In this document: piece by piece, positions 46,219-55,524 of the stretch | Layout: the number at the start of each line of letters is the position of its first letter | Numbering within the stretch: the first letter of the stretch is position 1 | Source: Flavobacterium sp. | GTDB lineage: Bacteria > Bacteroidota > Bacteroidia > Flavobacteriales > Flavobacteriaceae | Reading direction: 5' to 3' | DNA length: 64,000 nt | NCBI GenBank assembly: GCA_023259675.1 | Contig: JALRGT010000002.1 | Location: 124,001-188,000, forward strand | Translations under genes and position numbers: made by a program | Notes under the pieces: generated by a model | Databases searched by the model: none | What the model was told of the DNA's origin: nothing | The model's input: the letters and a program-made list of their open reading frames with translations, nothing else

Positions 46219-47124
46219 TTATTTATCAGAAAGAATCACCGGTGCACCACCTTTACCCATGAAAATAATTTTGGTATTGGCAGATGTTGCGATTTCTTTT
46301 TGAGCTTTAATTTGCTCGTATTGTAATTGTTTGTCCGTTAATCCGGTTGAAATGATGCGCTGATAATCGGCAATACCCTGAGCTTCCACCCTTTTACGTT
46401 CTGCTTCCTGTTTTTCTTTCAATAAAACAAATTGCATTTTTTGTGCATCTTGTTCCGCATTAATTTTACTCTCAATCGTCGTTTTTACCGAAGCTGGCAA
46501 ATTGATATTTCGAATTAACAGTTGCTCCAAAATTAATCCTCTGGATTTAAAGTCGGCTTCAATGCTTTTGAAAATACGTTCTTGAAACTCATTCCTTTTG
46601 GTCGAATACAAAGCAACCGCATCATAATAAACAGCATTGTCACGAATACGGGTTCTAGTTACCGGGCGTACAATTTTATCGGTGTAATCAACACCAATTT
46701 GTTTGAATATCCTAGGGGCATCAGCAGGTGAAACCCGATATAAAACCGTTAAATCAATAACCACTTCCAATCCGTCATTTGATAATACCCGAATCGCATC
46801 ATCGCCCTGTTGCGCTCCTTCATTGTTTTCTGCCGACATGGTATAATTTTGAGTTTGAATATCGAATTCGGTTACGTCCAATAATGGATTAATGATATGC
46901 AACCCACTTTCTAAAATACCGGGTTCCACATTTCCGTATAAAGACTTCACACCCACTTTTCCGGCATTAATTTGTTGAAACATCGAAGAGGAAACCCCAA
47001 CCAGCAGCAACAAAAAGCCAATTATTTTAAAAAGAGGCGAAAATTTAGTCAACGGACTAGGATTGTTTTTTACAGAAAAACTAAGTAGCAATAAAATTAT
47101 TCCAAGAAAAATAAATATAAACAT
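46219..47124 (-). CDS. Prohibitin/SPFH-domain membrane protein
   Basis: A 301-residue protein with an N-terminal membrane segment (two hydrophobic stretches, about 1-20 and 30-48), then an SPFH/band 7 domain (about 55-225: NAGKVGVKSLYGNVEPGILESGLHIINPLLDVTEFDIQTQNYTM ... PVTRTRIRDNAVYYDAVALYSTKRNEF). A helical coiled region follows (INAEQDAQKMQFVLLKEKQEAERKRVEAQGIADYQRI). Proteins of this kind form oligomeric rings that organise membrane domains and protease complexes. Specific client unknown. It precedes a MATE gene in the opposite order (both minus). Confidence 0.9.
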   Translation of the reverse strand: MFIFIFLGIILLLLSFSVKNNPSPLTKFSPLFKIIGFLLLLVGVSSSMFQQINAGKVGVKSLYGNVEPGILESGLHIINPLLDVTEFDIQTQNYTMSAENNEGAQQGDDAIRVLSNDGLEVVIDLTVLYRVSPADAPRIFKQIGVDYTDKIVRPVTRTRIRDNAVYYDAVALYSTKRNEFQERIFKSIEADFKSRGLILEQLLIRNINLPASVKTTIESKINAEQDAQKMQFVLLKEKQEAERKRVEAQGIADYQRIISTGLTDKQLQYEQIKAQKEIATSANTKIIFMGKGGAPVILSDK

Positions 47125-47159
47125 TAGATCATTTTTTAAATTCTGTTAAAACAGAAAGG

Positions 47160-48542
47160 TTAAACTTTTGGTTTTTGAAGAATCAACCTTTTTGTCAATC
47201 CAGCAAAGCGAATATACAAAAATAAAGCCGCTGTTGTTAATCCAGCCAAAAGTCCAAGCCAAATCCCGGTTGCTTTTAATTCGGTAAAAAAACCTAAATA
47301 AATTGAAGTTGGAAAACCCACCACCCAATAGGCCACAAAAGTCATATACATGGGCACTTTTACATCTTGCAATCCTCTTAAAGCACCTAACATCACCACC
47401 TGAATTCCATCTGAAATTTGAAAAACAGCTGCCACCAACAATAATTCCGAAGCGATAGCAACCACTTCGGTATTTTTGGCTAAATCTTCCAAATTTCCCA
47501 TATCTATAAACAAGCCCGGCAACAGCTTGTGAAACAACACAAAGAATAGCGCAAAAATAATTTCTAAAATTATCGCCAATAAAAATATGGAAAATGCCAC
47601 GATGCGAAGTTTTTTATAATCCTCCAAACCTCTTTGATTCCCTACCCGAATCGTTGCCGCTACGCTGAGTCCCATGGCAAACATGAAAGTAAAAGAAGCT
47701 AAACTCAAAGCGATTTGATTGGCTGCTTGATTGGCGACTCCCAAACATCCGGACAGCCAAACTGCCCCGGTAAACAGCCCTACTTCAAAAAACATCTGCA
47801 TCGACGAAGGAGCTCCCAATTTTATAATCGAAATATTTACGGATCTTTTAATTTTATTTAAAGCAAAATCTTCGAAGAAGGGCTGAAAACGTTCTTTTTT
47901 TTGCATTCGGTAATGCATATAACCCAACATTACAAATCGAGAAACCAAAGTTCCTATGGCTGCTCCCATCATGCCTAACTGCGGAAAAAACCAAATTCCA
48001 TAAATAAGCACATAATTCAAAAACACATTGACTATGTTGCCCAAAATAGTGGCCCACATAGAATATTTGGTTTCACTCATGCCATCGGCAAATTGTTTAT
48101 ATCCTTGAAAAACTATCAATGGAACCAGTGAAAAAGCAACTACATCCAAAAATGGTTTGGCTAATTCCACCACATTTTCGGGTTGTCCCATCAATCCCAT
48201 TATGGGTTTGAATAAAAGAATCAATCCAAAAAGAATTAACCCAAGGATGGTACACAAATACAAACCATGATGAAAAACCGTCCTTCCTTCTTCCACATCT
48301 TTCTTCCCATCCGCTGCCGCAGCCATTGGAGTAATCGCAGTCGAAAAACCAATTCCTAAAGACATCGCTACAAACACAAAACTGTTCGCTAAAGAAACCG
48401 CTGCCAATTCTGTAGGGCCTATTCTTCCTACCATAACATTATCTACAATTCCCACGATTGTATGTCCTAACATTCCTAAAATTACGGGATAGGCCAATCT
48501 GATATTATAAGAAAACTCTTTGGTGTAATGCGATAAATTCAC
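47160..48542 (-). CDS. MATE family multidrug efflux transporter
   Basis: A 460-residue inner-membrane antiporter with 12 predicted helices in two halves. Seen: the N-terminal LAYPVILGMLGHTIVGIVDNVMVGRIGPTELAAVSLANS, and the second-half counterpart APSSMQMFFEVGLFTGAVWLSGCLGVANQAANQIALSLASFTFMFAMGLSVAATIRVGNQ, typical of NorM-type pumps exchanging Na+ or H+ for cationic drugs. Length and symmetry are normal. It precedes the prohibitin-like gene in the same direction, 35 bp apart, so cotranscription is possible. Confidence 0.93.
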   Translation of the reverse strand: MNLSHYTKEFSYNIRLAYPVILGMLGHTIVGIVDNVMVGRIGPTELAAVSLANSFVFVAMSLGIGFSTAITPMAAAADGKKDVEEGRTVFHHGLYLCTILGLILFGLILLFKPIMGLMGQPENVVELAKPFLDVVAFSLVPLIVFQGYKQFADGMSETKYSMWATILGNIVNVFLNYVLIYGIWFFPQLGMMGAAIGTLVSRFVMLGYMHYRMQKKERFQPFFEDFALNKIKRSVNISIIKLGAPSSMQMFFEVGLFTGAVWLSGCLGVANQAANQIALSLASFTFMFAMGLSVAATIRVGNQRGLEDYKKLRIVAFSIFLLAIILEIIFALFFVLFHKLLPGLFIDMGNLEDLAKNTEVVAIASELLLVAAVFQISDGIQVVMLGALRGLQDVKVPMYMTFVAYWVVGFPTSIYLGFFTELKATGIWLGLLAGLTTAALFLYIRFAGLTKRLILQKPKV

Positions 48543-48699
48543 TTCTGTTTATTTTAGAGGGCAAAGATAAATAGATGCTTTCAATTGCTTCTATGGTATT
48601 GGAAATATAACACCTCCTTTTTAGGGATTATTTGCACTTAAGAAGAAATTCTATAATAAAACCAGATAATTATATAACATTTCCAATAATCACGAGTTA

Positions 48700-48707
48700 T
48701 ACATTTG
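48700..48707 (+). promoter_or_regulatory. -7 box of the outer-membrane protein gene
   Basis: TACATTTG, exact TAnnTTTG match, 52 nt before the ATG. No TTG -33 is clear. A leader of about 45 nt would result. Confidence 0.5.
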
Positions 48708-48759
48708 CAATGTTGGTCTGAGTACCAATAAAAATAATCATTAATAAAAAATTACAATT

Positions 48760-49305
48760 ATGAAAAGCCTCGGAAAAATCAAAATGGTATTAGCATTTGC
48801 TATCACAATGCTATTTTTCAGTAATGCACAAGCCCAAGAAACAACAAAAAATTATGACCAAGGATTTCGCCTAGGTGTTGGTGTAAATGCCGGTTATGCC
48901 ACGAATGACCCTTATAAATTAGTACTTGGTGCCGATACCCGATTGCAATATGACTTATCAAAAAGATACTCCTTTACCTTAACAACTGGTTTCAGTAATT
49001 TGTTTGTAAGTGAAAATGATGGTTCTGATTTAGGATTTATTCCGGCAAAAGCAGGTTTTAAAGCATTTGTATGGAACAATCAATTTTATGTAATGGGAGA
49101 AGCGGGTGCTGCCTTTGCAGTTACTAACGGTTATAATCAAACTTCATTGTTATTGGCTCCAACCATTGGTTATGCCACAAAATATGTTGATATTTCATTA
49201 CATTATGAAAACTATGCTGACTTTGAAAGAATGAACAATAATGGTTCTGCAGGAAAAGGTGTTGGTCAAGTAGGTGTTCGTTTGGCTTACGGTTTTAAAC
49301 TATAA
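48760..49305 (+). CDS. Small outer-membrane beta-barrel protein
   Basis: A 181-residue exported protein. A signal peptide ends near SNAQA (residue 25). The mature part has alternating beta strands with aromatic girdles (FRLGVGVNAGYATN, RLQYDLSKRYSFTLTTGFSNLFV, AGFKAFVWNNQFYVMGEAGAAFAV, GVGQVGVRLAYGFKL), eight strands by eye, and ends in L after a hydrophobic strand, as in OmpW/OmpA-barrel-like porins. Function unknown; a structural or small-porin role is likely. It has its own promoter and terminator. Confidence 0.85.
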   Translation: MKSLGKIKMVLAFAITMLFFSNAQAQETTKNYDQGFRLGVGVNAGYATNDPYKLVLGADTRLQYDLSKRYSFTLTTGFSNLFVSENDGSDLGFIPAKAGFKAFVWNNQFYVMGEAGAAFAVTNGYNQTSLLLAPTIGYATKYVDISLHYENYADFERMNNNGSAGKGVGQVGVRLAYGFKL

Positions 49306-49355
49306 AATCCCCAATTACTATATTAAAATGTGGGGTACAATTTGAGTCCAATAAA

Positions 49356-49400
49356 AAACCACATAAATTCTTAATGATAAGAATTTATGTGGTTTCCTTT
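49356..49400. terminator. Bidirectional long-stem terminator
   Basis: An 18-bp perfect stem (AAACCACATAAATTCTTA / TAAGAATTTATGTGGTTT) with an ATGA loop, then T-run, between the OMP gene and the convergent cytochrome c peroxidase gene. Confidence 0.9.
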
Positions 49401-49415
49401 TTTTAAATAAAAAAA

Positions 49416-51185
49416 CTAATACTTTTTATCTGTCAAGGTCTTCATAAAAGCAATTAATTGTTTTTTCTCCTTTGCGGTCAAATTCAATTTATCTTCAGGT
49501 AAAGTTTGATTTTCTAAAGCAAAACCTAAGCCTGCTCCACCGCCTTCATTATAAAAATCGATTACTTCTTCCAAAGTTTTAAAAACACCGTTATGCATAT
49601 AAGGTCCTGTTAACGCTATATTTCTAATGGTTGGCGTCTTGAAGGAATGCTTGTGAATATCAGCTTTGGTCAATTCGAATTTTCCCAAGTCGGAATCCAA
49701 TTGATTTTTGCTATTGGGTACACCCAACACTTCACTTTCTGACTTCATAAAATTTGGTGGTACCGTTCCATTGGTCAACGGAATAAAATGACAAGTCGCA
49801 CATTTTGCCTTTCCGGCAAAAAGATTAAATCCTGCAATTTCATCCAGATTCATTTTTGCTTCGCCACGCATATGATCGTCAAATCGGGAATCATAATTGC
49901 TTAACGAACGAATATAAGAAGCCAGCGCATTTTTTATCGCAAATTCACTTATCTCTTTATTCGGAAAAGCCGATTTAAATTTAGTGGTGTATTTTTTATT
50001 TTCTTTTAAAAGCCCCACTGATTTCTCCAAGGAGCCATGCATTTCATTTTCATTGGTAATCACCGCAACCGCCTGATCTTCGAGATAACTCACGCGAGAA
50101 TCAGCAAAAAAAGCGCTTTGAAAAGCAATGTTTTTTAATGTCGGCGTGTTTCTTTTCACGACCGACTTTCCGTCAATCGTAACTGCTTTTTCCTGTCCGT
50201 CCGTAAAAGCTTTATCATCATGATGACAGGAGGCACAAGATCTAGAATTGTCACCAGACAAAATCGGATCATTGAATAAAACTTTTCCCAAAGCAATTTT
50301 TTCGGGCGTGGTTTGATAATCCGGAAAACCAGAAAAAGCTTCGGCATCAAAAGCCCCTTTATCGAACAAGGTTTCCGCCGTTGTTTTCAAACCCCTAGAC
50401 TCTTTTATAAATGGAATTTTCAAATTTACTTGAACCTGATATAGGTTTTTACTCAACGGATTTAGAATTTCAGTAATAAAATAAGCCCTGTCAAAACTAT
50501 TAAAATCAGTATGTACGGCTAAATATTGCTTCCCTTTTTCTATTATTTTAAAAACAGATTCCTTCTTTTTATCTTCCTTTTCATAGGTATAAATCGAATC
50601 ATATTTTTGAATACTTTCTAAAGCCACTTTGGCTTCCGCTATCGAATTTTGTGCAATAGGAGAATCAAAACCAGTGATTCCCAGCGTAAGAATTCTGAAA
50701 ACTTCCAATCGCATCGCATCAAAAACATGGGAATCTGTCAAAATATTGGTTTGGGAAACCAAATCCAATCGATTCAAATTAGCTGCCAAAATCCCCACTT
50801 GGTTCAATAAATCTGCTTTGTTATTTTTATTATAAACAGGAAATAAATATTCTTCAATCACCTGAAAACCTTCCGGCGGAACGGTTTTCCCTTCGTCTAC
50901 TTCATACTCATCCAAAGCGGGACCATTTAGTGCTTTGGAAACCGTTGGAAAATAATATTCGCTAAAAAGTTCCACTTTTTTAAAACCTTCATGTGACTTT
51001 AAAAATTGCCGCTGGATTTCTATTTCTGAAGCGTCAATTTGGATTAAACGTTCCAATTGAGCAACCTCTTTTTTTAGAATAACAATATCTTTTTTGAACA
51101 TTGTGTTGACTTGATCCAAACTTGTTTTGGTATCAACACAAGAGAACAGGAGTAAAAATAACGGTAGAAAATAAAAATTTCTCAT
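49416..51185 (-). CDS. Di-heme cytochrome c peroxidase with N-terminal helical domain
   Basis: A 589-residue lipoprotein (lipobox LLLFSC at residues 11-16). Residues 17 to about 260 form a helical region resembling imelysin-type domains (VELFSEYYFPTVSKALNGP ... ILTLGITGFDSPIAQN). Residues about 280-589 are a bacterial di-heme peroxidase: two heme sites CASCHHDDKAF and CATCHFIPLTNG, and the KTPTIRNIALTGPYMHNGVFKTLEEVIDFYN segment typical of MauG/CcpA enzymes. It acts in the periplasm or at the outer membrane, reducing H2O2 or oxidising a partner. It lies 78 bp downstream of the PhoX-like gene in the same direction. Confidence 0.92.
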   Translation of the reverse strand: MRNFYFLPLFLLLFSCVDTKTSLDQVNTMFKKDIVILKKEVAQLERLIQIDASEIEIQRQFLKSHEGFKKVELFSEYYFPTVSKALNGPALDEYEVDEGKTVPPEGFQVIEEYLFPVYNKNNKADLLNQVGILAANLNRLDLVSQTNILTDSHVFDAMRLEVFRILTLGITGFDSPIAQNSIAEAKVALESIQKYDSIYTYEKEDKKKESVFKIIEKGKQYLAVHTDFNSFDRAYFITEILNPLSKNLYQVQVNLKIPFIKESRGLKTTAETLFDKGAFDAEAFSGFPDYQTTPEKIALGKVLFNDPILSGDNSRSCASCHHDDKAFTDGQEKAVTIDGKSVVKRNTPTLKNIAFQSAFFADSRVSYLEDQAVAVITNENEMHGSLEKSVGLLKENKKYTTKFKSAFPNKEISEFAIKNALASYIRSLSNYDSRFDDHMRGEAKMNLDEIAGFNLFAGKAKCATCHFIPLTNGTVPPNFMKSESEVLGVPNSKNQLDSDLGKFELTKADIHKHSFKTPTIRNIALTGPYMHNGVFKTLEEVIDFYNEGGGAGLGFALENQTLPEDKLNLTAKEKKQLIAFMKTLTDKKY

Positions 51186-51214
51186 TTATACAACATTGGA
51201 TTATAAAACAAAAA

Positions 51215-51240
51215 CCACGATCCTATAAAAAGAACCGTGG
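51215..51240. other. Weak hairpin between PhoX-like and peroxidase genes
   Basis: CCACG pairs with CGTGG over a 16-nt loop. It could be an attenuator or a weak terminator between two minus-strand genes; no T-run follows directly, so the call is weak. Confidence 0.35.
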
Positions 51241-51263
51241 ACTTTGTGGATGAATGAATTAAC

Positions 51264-52709
51264 CTATCTGGCCAAACCTTTGATTAAAACAATTTGACTC
51301 GCCTGGTTTTCAGAAGTACGCAAAGTACCACCGTCAACTCCCTTATATTTGTCACCTCTCCAAGTATGTGGCTGAACGCTTAACAAAAAGGCATCATTGA
51401 TTCCTAATTGCTCCGAAACATCAATTAATGCTCCATATTCCCAATCTCCAAAATCGGAAAGCCCACCTACATTGTATTTATCAGCATCAATTGCTGTACG
51501 ACGGTGATCCAACTCTACTACCACTTTCAATTGTTTTTTAGCAATATCATATTGATAAATGTAAGCATCATGCGTTTCGTCTCCATACCCATTGGCATCT
51601 TCTTGAACATACACATAATTTTTAGTTACACAGATGTTATCTGGATTTTGGAATTTTCCAGCGATTCCGTTTCTATCATCACCATCAAGAATTACTTCTA
51701 AAGTTCCAGCTAATGGATTTGATTTGTCTAAGTTCAATTTATAAACACGACCGTATTTTGTTCTGGAAGCATCTGCATTACTACCCGTTGTATTTTGACC
51801 TGTTACGTTGAAATAGATTTCACGGTCATTGTTTTTTCCGCCTTTTCTATAATCTAAGTCTTCTACTCTACCAAATTTGATGGCTTTCAAAGTATTTACA
51901 GAGGCATTAATTGCAGCACCAGTCATCGAACTGTGGTTTTCTATTTTCACGAAAGAAACCGGATAGGACGTTCCCGTAACCATATCTTTCTCTCTTTGAT
52001 TATCATCGTTTCTTTTCATCATATACAAAGAACCATTTTCTAAATCCCCAACAGTTTCAGAAACGTAAATAAACAATTGTCCGCCATAAGTACCCGAATC
52101 ATCATCACCAATAACGATTACTGTTTTTCCTGAAAAAGCAGTTTTTCTCAATGGCAAAGCATTCTCAGCACTTAATCTACCTAGTCCCGCTAACTCTCTT
52201 GAAACAGAATTAGAACCTACATTGGCATAAGGATTCAAACCATGCGTACGAGATTCTTGACCAGATTCTCCAGAAGTTAAATACAAAGGACCAAATCCAT
52301 GTTCTGCAACAGTAGCCATAGTTGCACCACACAATCTCCAAGTTCCTCCATTAGAATTTAACAAATATTCTCCTTTTACAGGTTTGAATGTTTTGTCTAA
52401 AGTAATTCTCGAAACCGCAAAATTGTCTTCGTTGTTTACCAAAAAAGTAAAAGTGCCGTCGCCATTTTTTAATAAACCGGAACCATCGGCAGAACCTCCA
52501 AAAACATAATCTGGACTTTCTGGCAAAACATCATCTGAAGTAAGTAGAGAATACAATTCTAAATTTTCAAAACCGGTTTGTTTTTTTAATAAAACTGGCG
52601 TTACCGATTGATCTTCTAAAACCACATCTGTTTTTGAGGAAGATTTAGCAACATCTTCACAAGATATCAATGTTGCAAAAAATAACATTGGTAAAATAAT
52701 TCTTTTCAT
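51264..52709 (-). CDS. PhoX/DUF839-like secreted lipoprotein
   Basis: A 481-residue lipoprotein (lipobox LISC near residue 17). The body is a beta-propeller-like protein of the DUF839/PhoX alkaline phosphatase kind: FGGSADGSGLL ... FTFLVNNEDNFAVSRITLDK, WRLCGATMATVAEHGFGPLYLTSGESG, GDDDSGTYGGQLFIYVS, and FQNPDNICVTKNYVYVQEDANGYGDE. PhoX uses calcium and iron for phosphatase activity; whether the metal residues are kept cannot be judged here. ATG at 52709 is chosen over 52733 because the signal peptide starts there. It may share a transcript with the cytochrome c peroxidase gene. Confidence 0.8.
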   Translation of the reverse strand: MKRIILPMLFFATLISCEDVAKSSSKTDVVLEDQSVTPVLLKKQTGFENLELYSLLTSDDVLPESPDYVFGGSADGSGLLKNGDGTFTFLVNNEDNFAVSRITLDKTFKPVKGEYLLNSNGGTWRLCGATMATVAEHGFGPLYLTSGESGQESRTHGLNPYANVGSNSVSRELAGLGRLSAENALPLRKTAFSGKTVIVIGDDDSGTYGGQLFIYVSETVGDLENGSLYMMKRNDDNQREKDMVTGTSYPVSFVKIENHSSMTGAAINASVNTLKAIKFGRVEDLDYRKGGKNNDREIYFNVTGQNTTGSNADASRTKYGRVYKLNLDKSNPLAGTLEVILDGDDRNGIAGKFQNPDNICVTKNYVYVQEDANGYGDETHDAYIYQYDIAKKQLKVVVELDHRRTAIDADKYNVGGLSDFGDWEYGALIDVSEQLGINDAFLLSVQPHTWRGDKYKGVDGGTLRTSENQASQIVLIKGLAR

Positions 52710-53005
52710 TTTAGTTTTGTTTTTAAATTCCATACAAAGGAATGCGCAACATTTAAACTTAAAATGAATAGAACATTAATTAAAAACCAACAATTAGGGG
52801 GGATTTTTTGTGCGTATAAACGTTAAATTTACATGCTAACGGTATCGTAAAACTGGGGTAATCTTAAGGTAACTTTAATAAAAATCAATGATTAATTATT
52901 ATATTCAATCTTCAAATAGGGAGTGATTTTTTGCTTTTCTTACACTTGATTGTTATTCAACAAAAGGAGGAGAATGTTTTTCATAATGGCGTTAATTTAT
53001 TATAT

Positions 53006-53446
53006 TTATTGTTTAATTAGATTTCCTTGAAATTCATTTTCTAATGTATTATTGGTCAATTGAATTTGATAGTTTCTTTTTTCAACATCTAATAAAAGCC
53101 AATCCCTATTTTCAAATACTAAGTTTAGTTGGTCAGTATCTATTTGATAAATTTCCCATTCTCCGTTTCCAGCCTCTCCAAATTCTTTCGTTTTCAGCAA
53201 TTTAAAAGTACCATCTTCATTTAGAATTAATATATCTTTTTTACTTCCTAGCTGATAATTTCCAACAATATTTTTTTCTAATGAACTATAGTGACTTTCA
53301 ATAATCAATAAATGTAAGATGGGCAAAAAAATTAAAAAAACTCCAAAATAGAATTTATTTCGTCTTTCTTTAAAATTTGATAGGATGAAAACTATTCCAA
53401 TAATTGGACAAATAATATATAATGGAAATATCCAAATTGCCTCCAT
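53006..53446 (-). CDS. Hypothetical small membrane protein
   Basis: A 146-residue protein, not recognised. Two membrane helices lie at about 4-25 (IWIFPLYIICPIIGIVFILS) and 32-52 (FYFGVFLIFLPILHLLII). The C-terminal domain (about 55-146) is beta-rich with the wording GNYQLGSKKDILILNEDGTFKLLKT ... GNGEWEIYQIDTDQLNLVFENRDW, which resembles lipocalin-like or copper-resistance-type beta folds seen in small Flavobacterial proteins. No catalytic residues are visible. It sits alone, with AT-rich non-coding DNA on both sides. Confidence 0.65.
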   Translation of the reverse strand: MEAIWIFPLYIICPIIGIVFILSNFKERRNKFYFGVFLIFLPILHLLIIESHYSSLEKNIVGNYQLGSKKDILILNEDGTFKLLKTKEFGEAGNGEWEIYQIDTDQLNLVFENRDWLLLDVEKRNYQIQLTNNTLENEFQGNLIKQ

Positions 53447-53596
53447 AATCTTTTTTTAATTTCGTGAAATTATTTCAGAATACAACATTTATAAAATTCT
53501 TTAACCTAATTCAAATTTTAACCACAAAAAACATCGATTAACATTGAATAATTAGTGGTAAAAAAAAACAATTTTGTAAACTTTAAACCTTAAAAC

Positions 53597-54475
53597 TTAC
53601 TCCTTCTTCAACTGTTCCTTATAATTATCAAAATTAGCCTTTACTTTTTCGTCTAGGTCTGGTACTTTAATATCCGTGAGTTTTTGCATTTCTTCCCAGA
53701 TAATTTTGGCCACAATATAGCGTGCCATTTCTTTGTCGTCGGCAGGGACAATGTACCAAGGCGCATGTTCGGTGGCGGTTTTGTTGATGGCTTCTTCGTA
53801 ATACTGCATGTATTCGTCCCAATGTTCGCGCTCTTTCAAGTCACCCGGTGAAAATTTCCAGTGGTGTTCCATATTTTCCAGTCGGCGCAGCAGGCGTTTG
53901 CGCTGCTCCTCCTTACTCAGGTGAAAGTAAAATTTCAGGACAATCGTACCATTTTGAGTGATGTGTTTTTCAAAATTATTAATCTGCTCCATGCGATTTT
54001 CCCAAAACTGCGGTGTGATATCTTCCACTTTTTCGATGCCGGGCAAATTCTCCCCCATTATATATTCGGGATGTACACGCGTCACCAACACGTTCTCGTA
54101 ATGCGTTCGATTAAAAACCGCAAACTTACCTTTCTCGGGCAAAGCTAGATAATGGCGCCACAGATAATCGTGTTCCAACTCGGTCGAAGTGGGCGTTTTA
54201 AAACTGTGCACCACTACTCCACGCGGATTGAATTCCTTAAAAACCTCCCGAATCAAACTATCCTTACCCGAAGTGTCCATCCCCTGCAGACAAATCAATA
54301 CACCATAGCGATTGTGCGCATACATCACATCCTGTAGCTCGCTCAACTTGGCTTGCACCTTATCCAGTTTTTCCTCTTTATCATCGTCACTGGCTTCATT
54401 AAACAAATTCGTAGGAATGCGCGACAACTCAATTTTGCCGGTCACTTTAAAATCATTCGGGTCTATCGATTTCAT
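53597..54475 (-). CDS. Polyphosphate kinase 2 family protein
   Basis: A 292-residue PPK2-type enzyme that transfers phosphate between polyphosphate and nucleotides. The P-loop is GMDTSGKDSLIREVF (about 62-76), the lid region holds HYLALPEKGKFAVFNRTHYENVLVTRVHPE, and the arginine cluster follows (LRRLENMEHHWKFSPGDLKEREHWDEYMQYYEEAI). Such enzymes make GTP or ATP (or AMP to ADP) from polyphosphate; the PPK2 class cannot be fixed by eye. The gene is slightly richer in G+C than its neighbours. A dispersed repeat (copy C) lies upstream. Confidence 0.93.
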   Translation of the reverse strand: MKSIDPNDFKVTGKIELSRIPTNLFNEASDDDKEEKLDKVQAKLSELQDVMYAHNRYGVLICLQGMDTSGKDSLIREVFKEFNPRGVVVHSFKTPTSTELEHDYLWRHYLALPEKGKFAVFNRTHYENVLVTRVHPEYIMGENLPGIEKVEDITPQFWENRMEQINNFEKHITQNGTIVLKFYFHLSKEEQRKRLLRRLENMEHHWKFSPGDLKEREHWDEYMQYYEEAINKTATEHAPWYIVPADDKEMARYIVAKIIWEEMQKLTDIKVPDLDEKVKANFDNYKEQLKKE

Positions 54476-54525
54476 AATTTGGTAAACTTTAATTCAAGTA
54501 AATATAGTATTTTTGATGAGCAATT

Positions 54526-54663
54526 TCCCGCTTTCCGCTGCAATTCTTTTTCAAGAAACGGTCTTTTTCTTAGGTCGCCACAGGAGCTTCCTGCAGTCGC
54601 TCTGCGGCTCCCAGAAAAAAGAACCCATTCTTTTCTAAGCATTTCCGCTGCAATCAGGGCTAG
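54526..54663 (-). repeat. Dispersed hairpin element, copy C (reverse)
   Basis: Minus strand: CTAGCCCTGATTGCAGCGG then AAATG ... ending ATTGCAGCGGAAAGCGGGA. The middle (about 85 bp) has its own stem (GGAGC ... GCTCC; CTGCAG) unlike the other copies. It lies in the spacer between ppk2 and the following plus-strand gene. Confidence 0.8.
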
Positions 54664-54687
54664 ACATTGGTTTACAAAACTACTATT

Positions 54688-55524
54688 ATGGGAAAATTTA
54701 CACTGGAACTACTCTTTCAAATTATCGGCATTGGTTCGGCATCGGGACTTTTTTATCAAGACAATAAATTATTGGTTATTGGAGACAACAGCGGTTATTT
54801 ATACGAATACCAAATCGATTCCAAAGAACTACAACGACTCGAGTTGGTCAACAATCCAACCGAAAACACACCCAAAAAAGTCAAATCCGATTTTGAATCT
54901 TTAACCGTTTTTCAAGACACGGCGTATGTTTTTGGTTCGGGTTCCACCCCTACAAGAAATGCGATGATTGCCTTTGACCAAAACCAAAAAAAGAGAATTT
55001 CGACAAATAACCTCACTGATTTATACACTGTCATGCAAAATTTTGCTTCCATAAAACCCGAAGATTTCAACATCGAAGGAAGCATTTATGAAGGTGACAA
55101 CTGGTATTTTTTCAATCGCGGCAATGGACCCGGAAATAGAAATACCCTTTTTAGCCTGCATGCCAAAAAACTAAATGAGGAATTCAGCCTCATGTCCAAC
55201 GAGTACAAACTTCCCAAAATAAAAGGAATCCGCAGTAGTTTTACCGATGCGGTTTTGGTAGACGATAGCTTTTACTTTTTATCAACCGTCGAAAACACCC
55301 AATCTACCTATGCCGATGGAGAAATCTTGGGCAGTTTCATCGGACGCATCAATCTGGAAACCATGAAAATCGATTTTACCAAAAAAATTACCAGTACGCA
55401 AAAATTCGAAGGATTGACCGTTTACAAAAATTCAAAAGATAAAATCGAATTCCTGCTCTGTGAAGACAAAGACACCGCAACTTTAGAAGCTGCAATTTAT
55501 AAACTAACTTTAGACAAAAAATAA
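54688..55524 (+). CDS. Beta-propeller-like hypothetical protein (DUF6929 type)
   Basis: A 278-residue protein with repeated four-stranded units (GSASGLFYQDNKLLVIGDNSGYLYEYQID ... SDFESLTVFQDTAYVFGSGSTPTRNAMIAFD ... NIEGSIYEGDNWYFFNRGNGP), consistent with a beta-propeller. I take it for a DUF6929-type protein, though that is from general knowledge only. No signal peptide is evident. ATG at 54688 is preferred over an upstream TTG at 54667. Its stop overlaps the next ATG (TAATG), so the two genes are translationally coupled. Confidence 0.7.
   Translation: MGKFTLELLFQIIGIGSASGLFYQDNKLLVIGDNSGYLYEYQIDSKELQRLELVNNPTENTPKKVKSDFESLTVFQDTAYVFGSGSTPTRNAMIAFDQNQKKRISTNNLTDLYTVMQNFASIKPEDFNIEGSIYEGDNWYFFNRGNGPGNRNTLFSLHAKKLNEEFSLMSNEYKLPKIKGIRSSFTDAVLVDDSFYFLSTVENTQSTYADGEILGSFIGRINLETMKIDFTKKITSTQKFEGLTVYKNSKDKIEFLLCEDKDTATLEAAIYKLTLDKK

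Noticed and set aside
54353..54904. A 183-codon plus-strand frame over the ppk2 start and repeat copy C.
   Set aside because: It lies antisense to a certain gene, crosses a dispersed repeat and overlaps the propeller gene in another frame.
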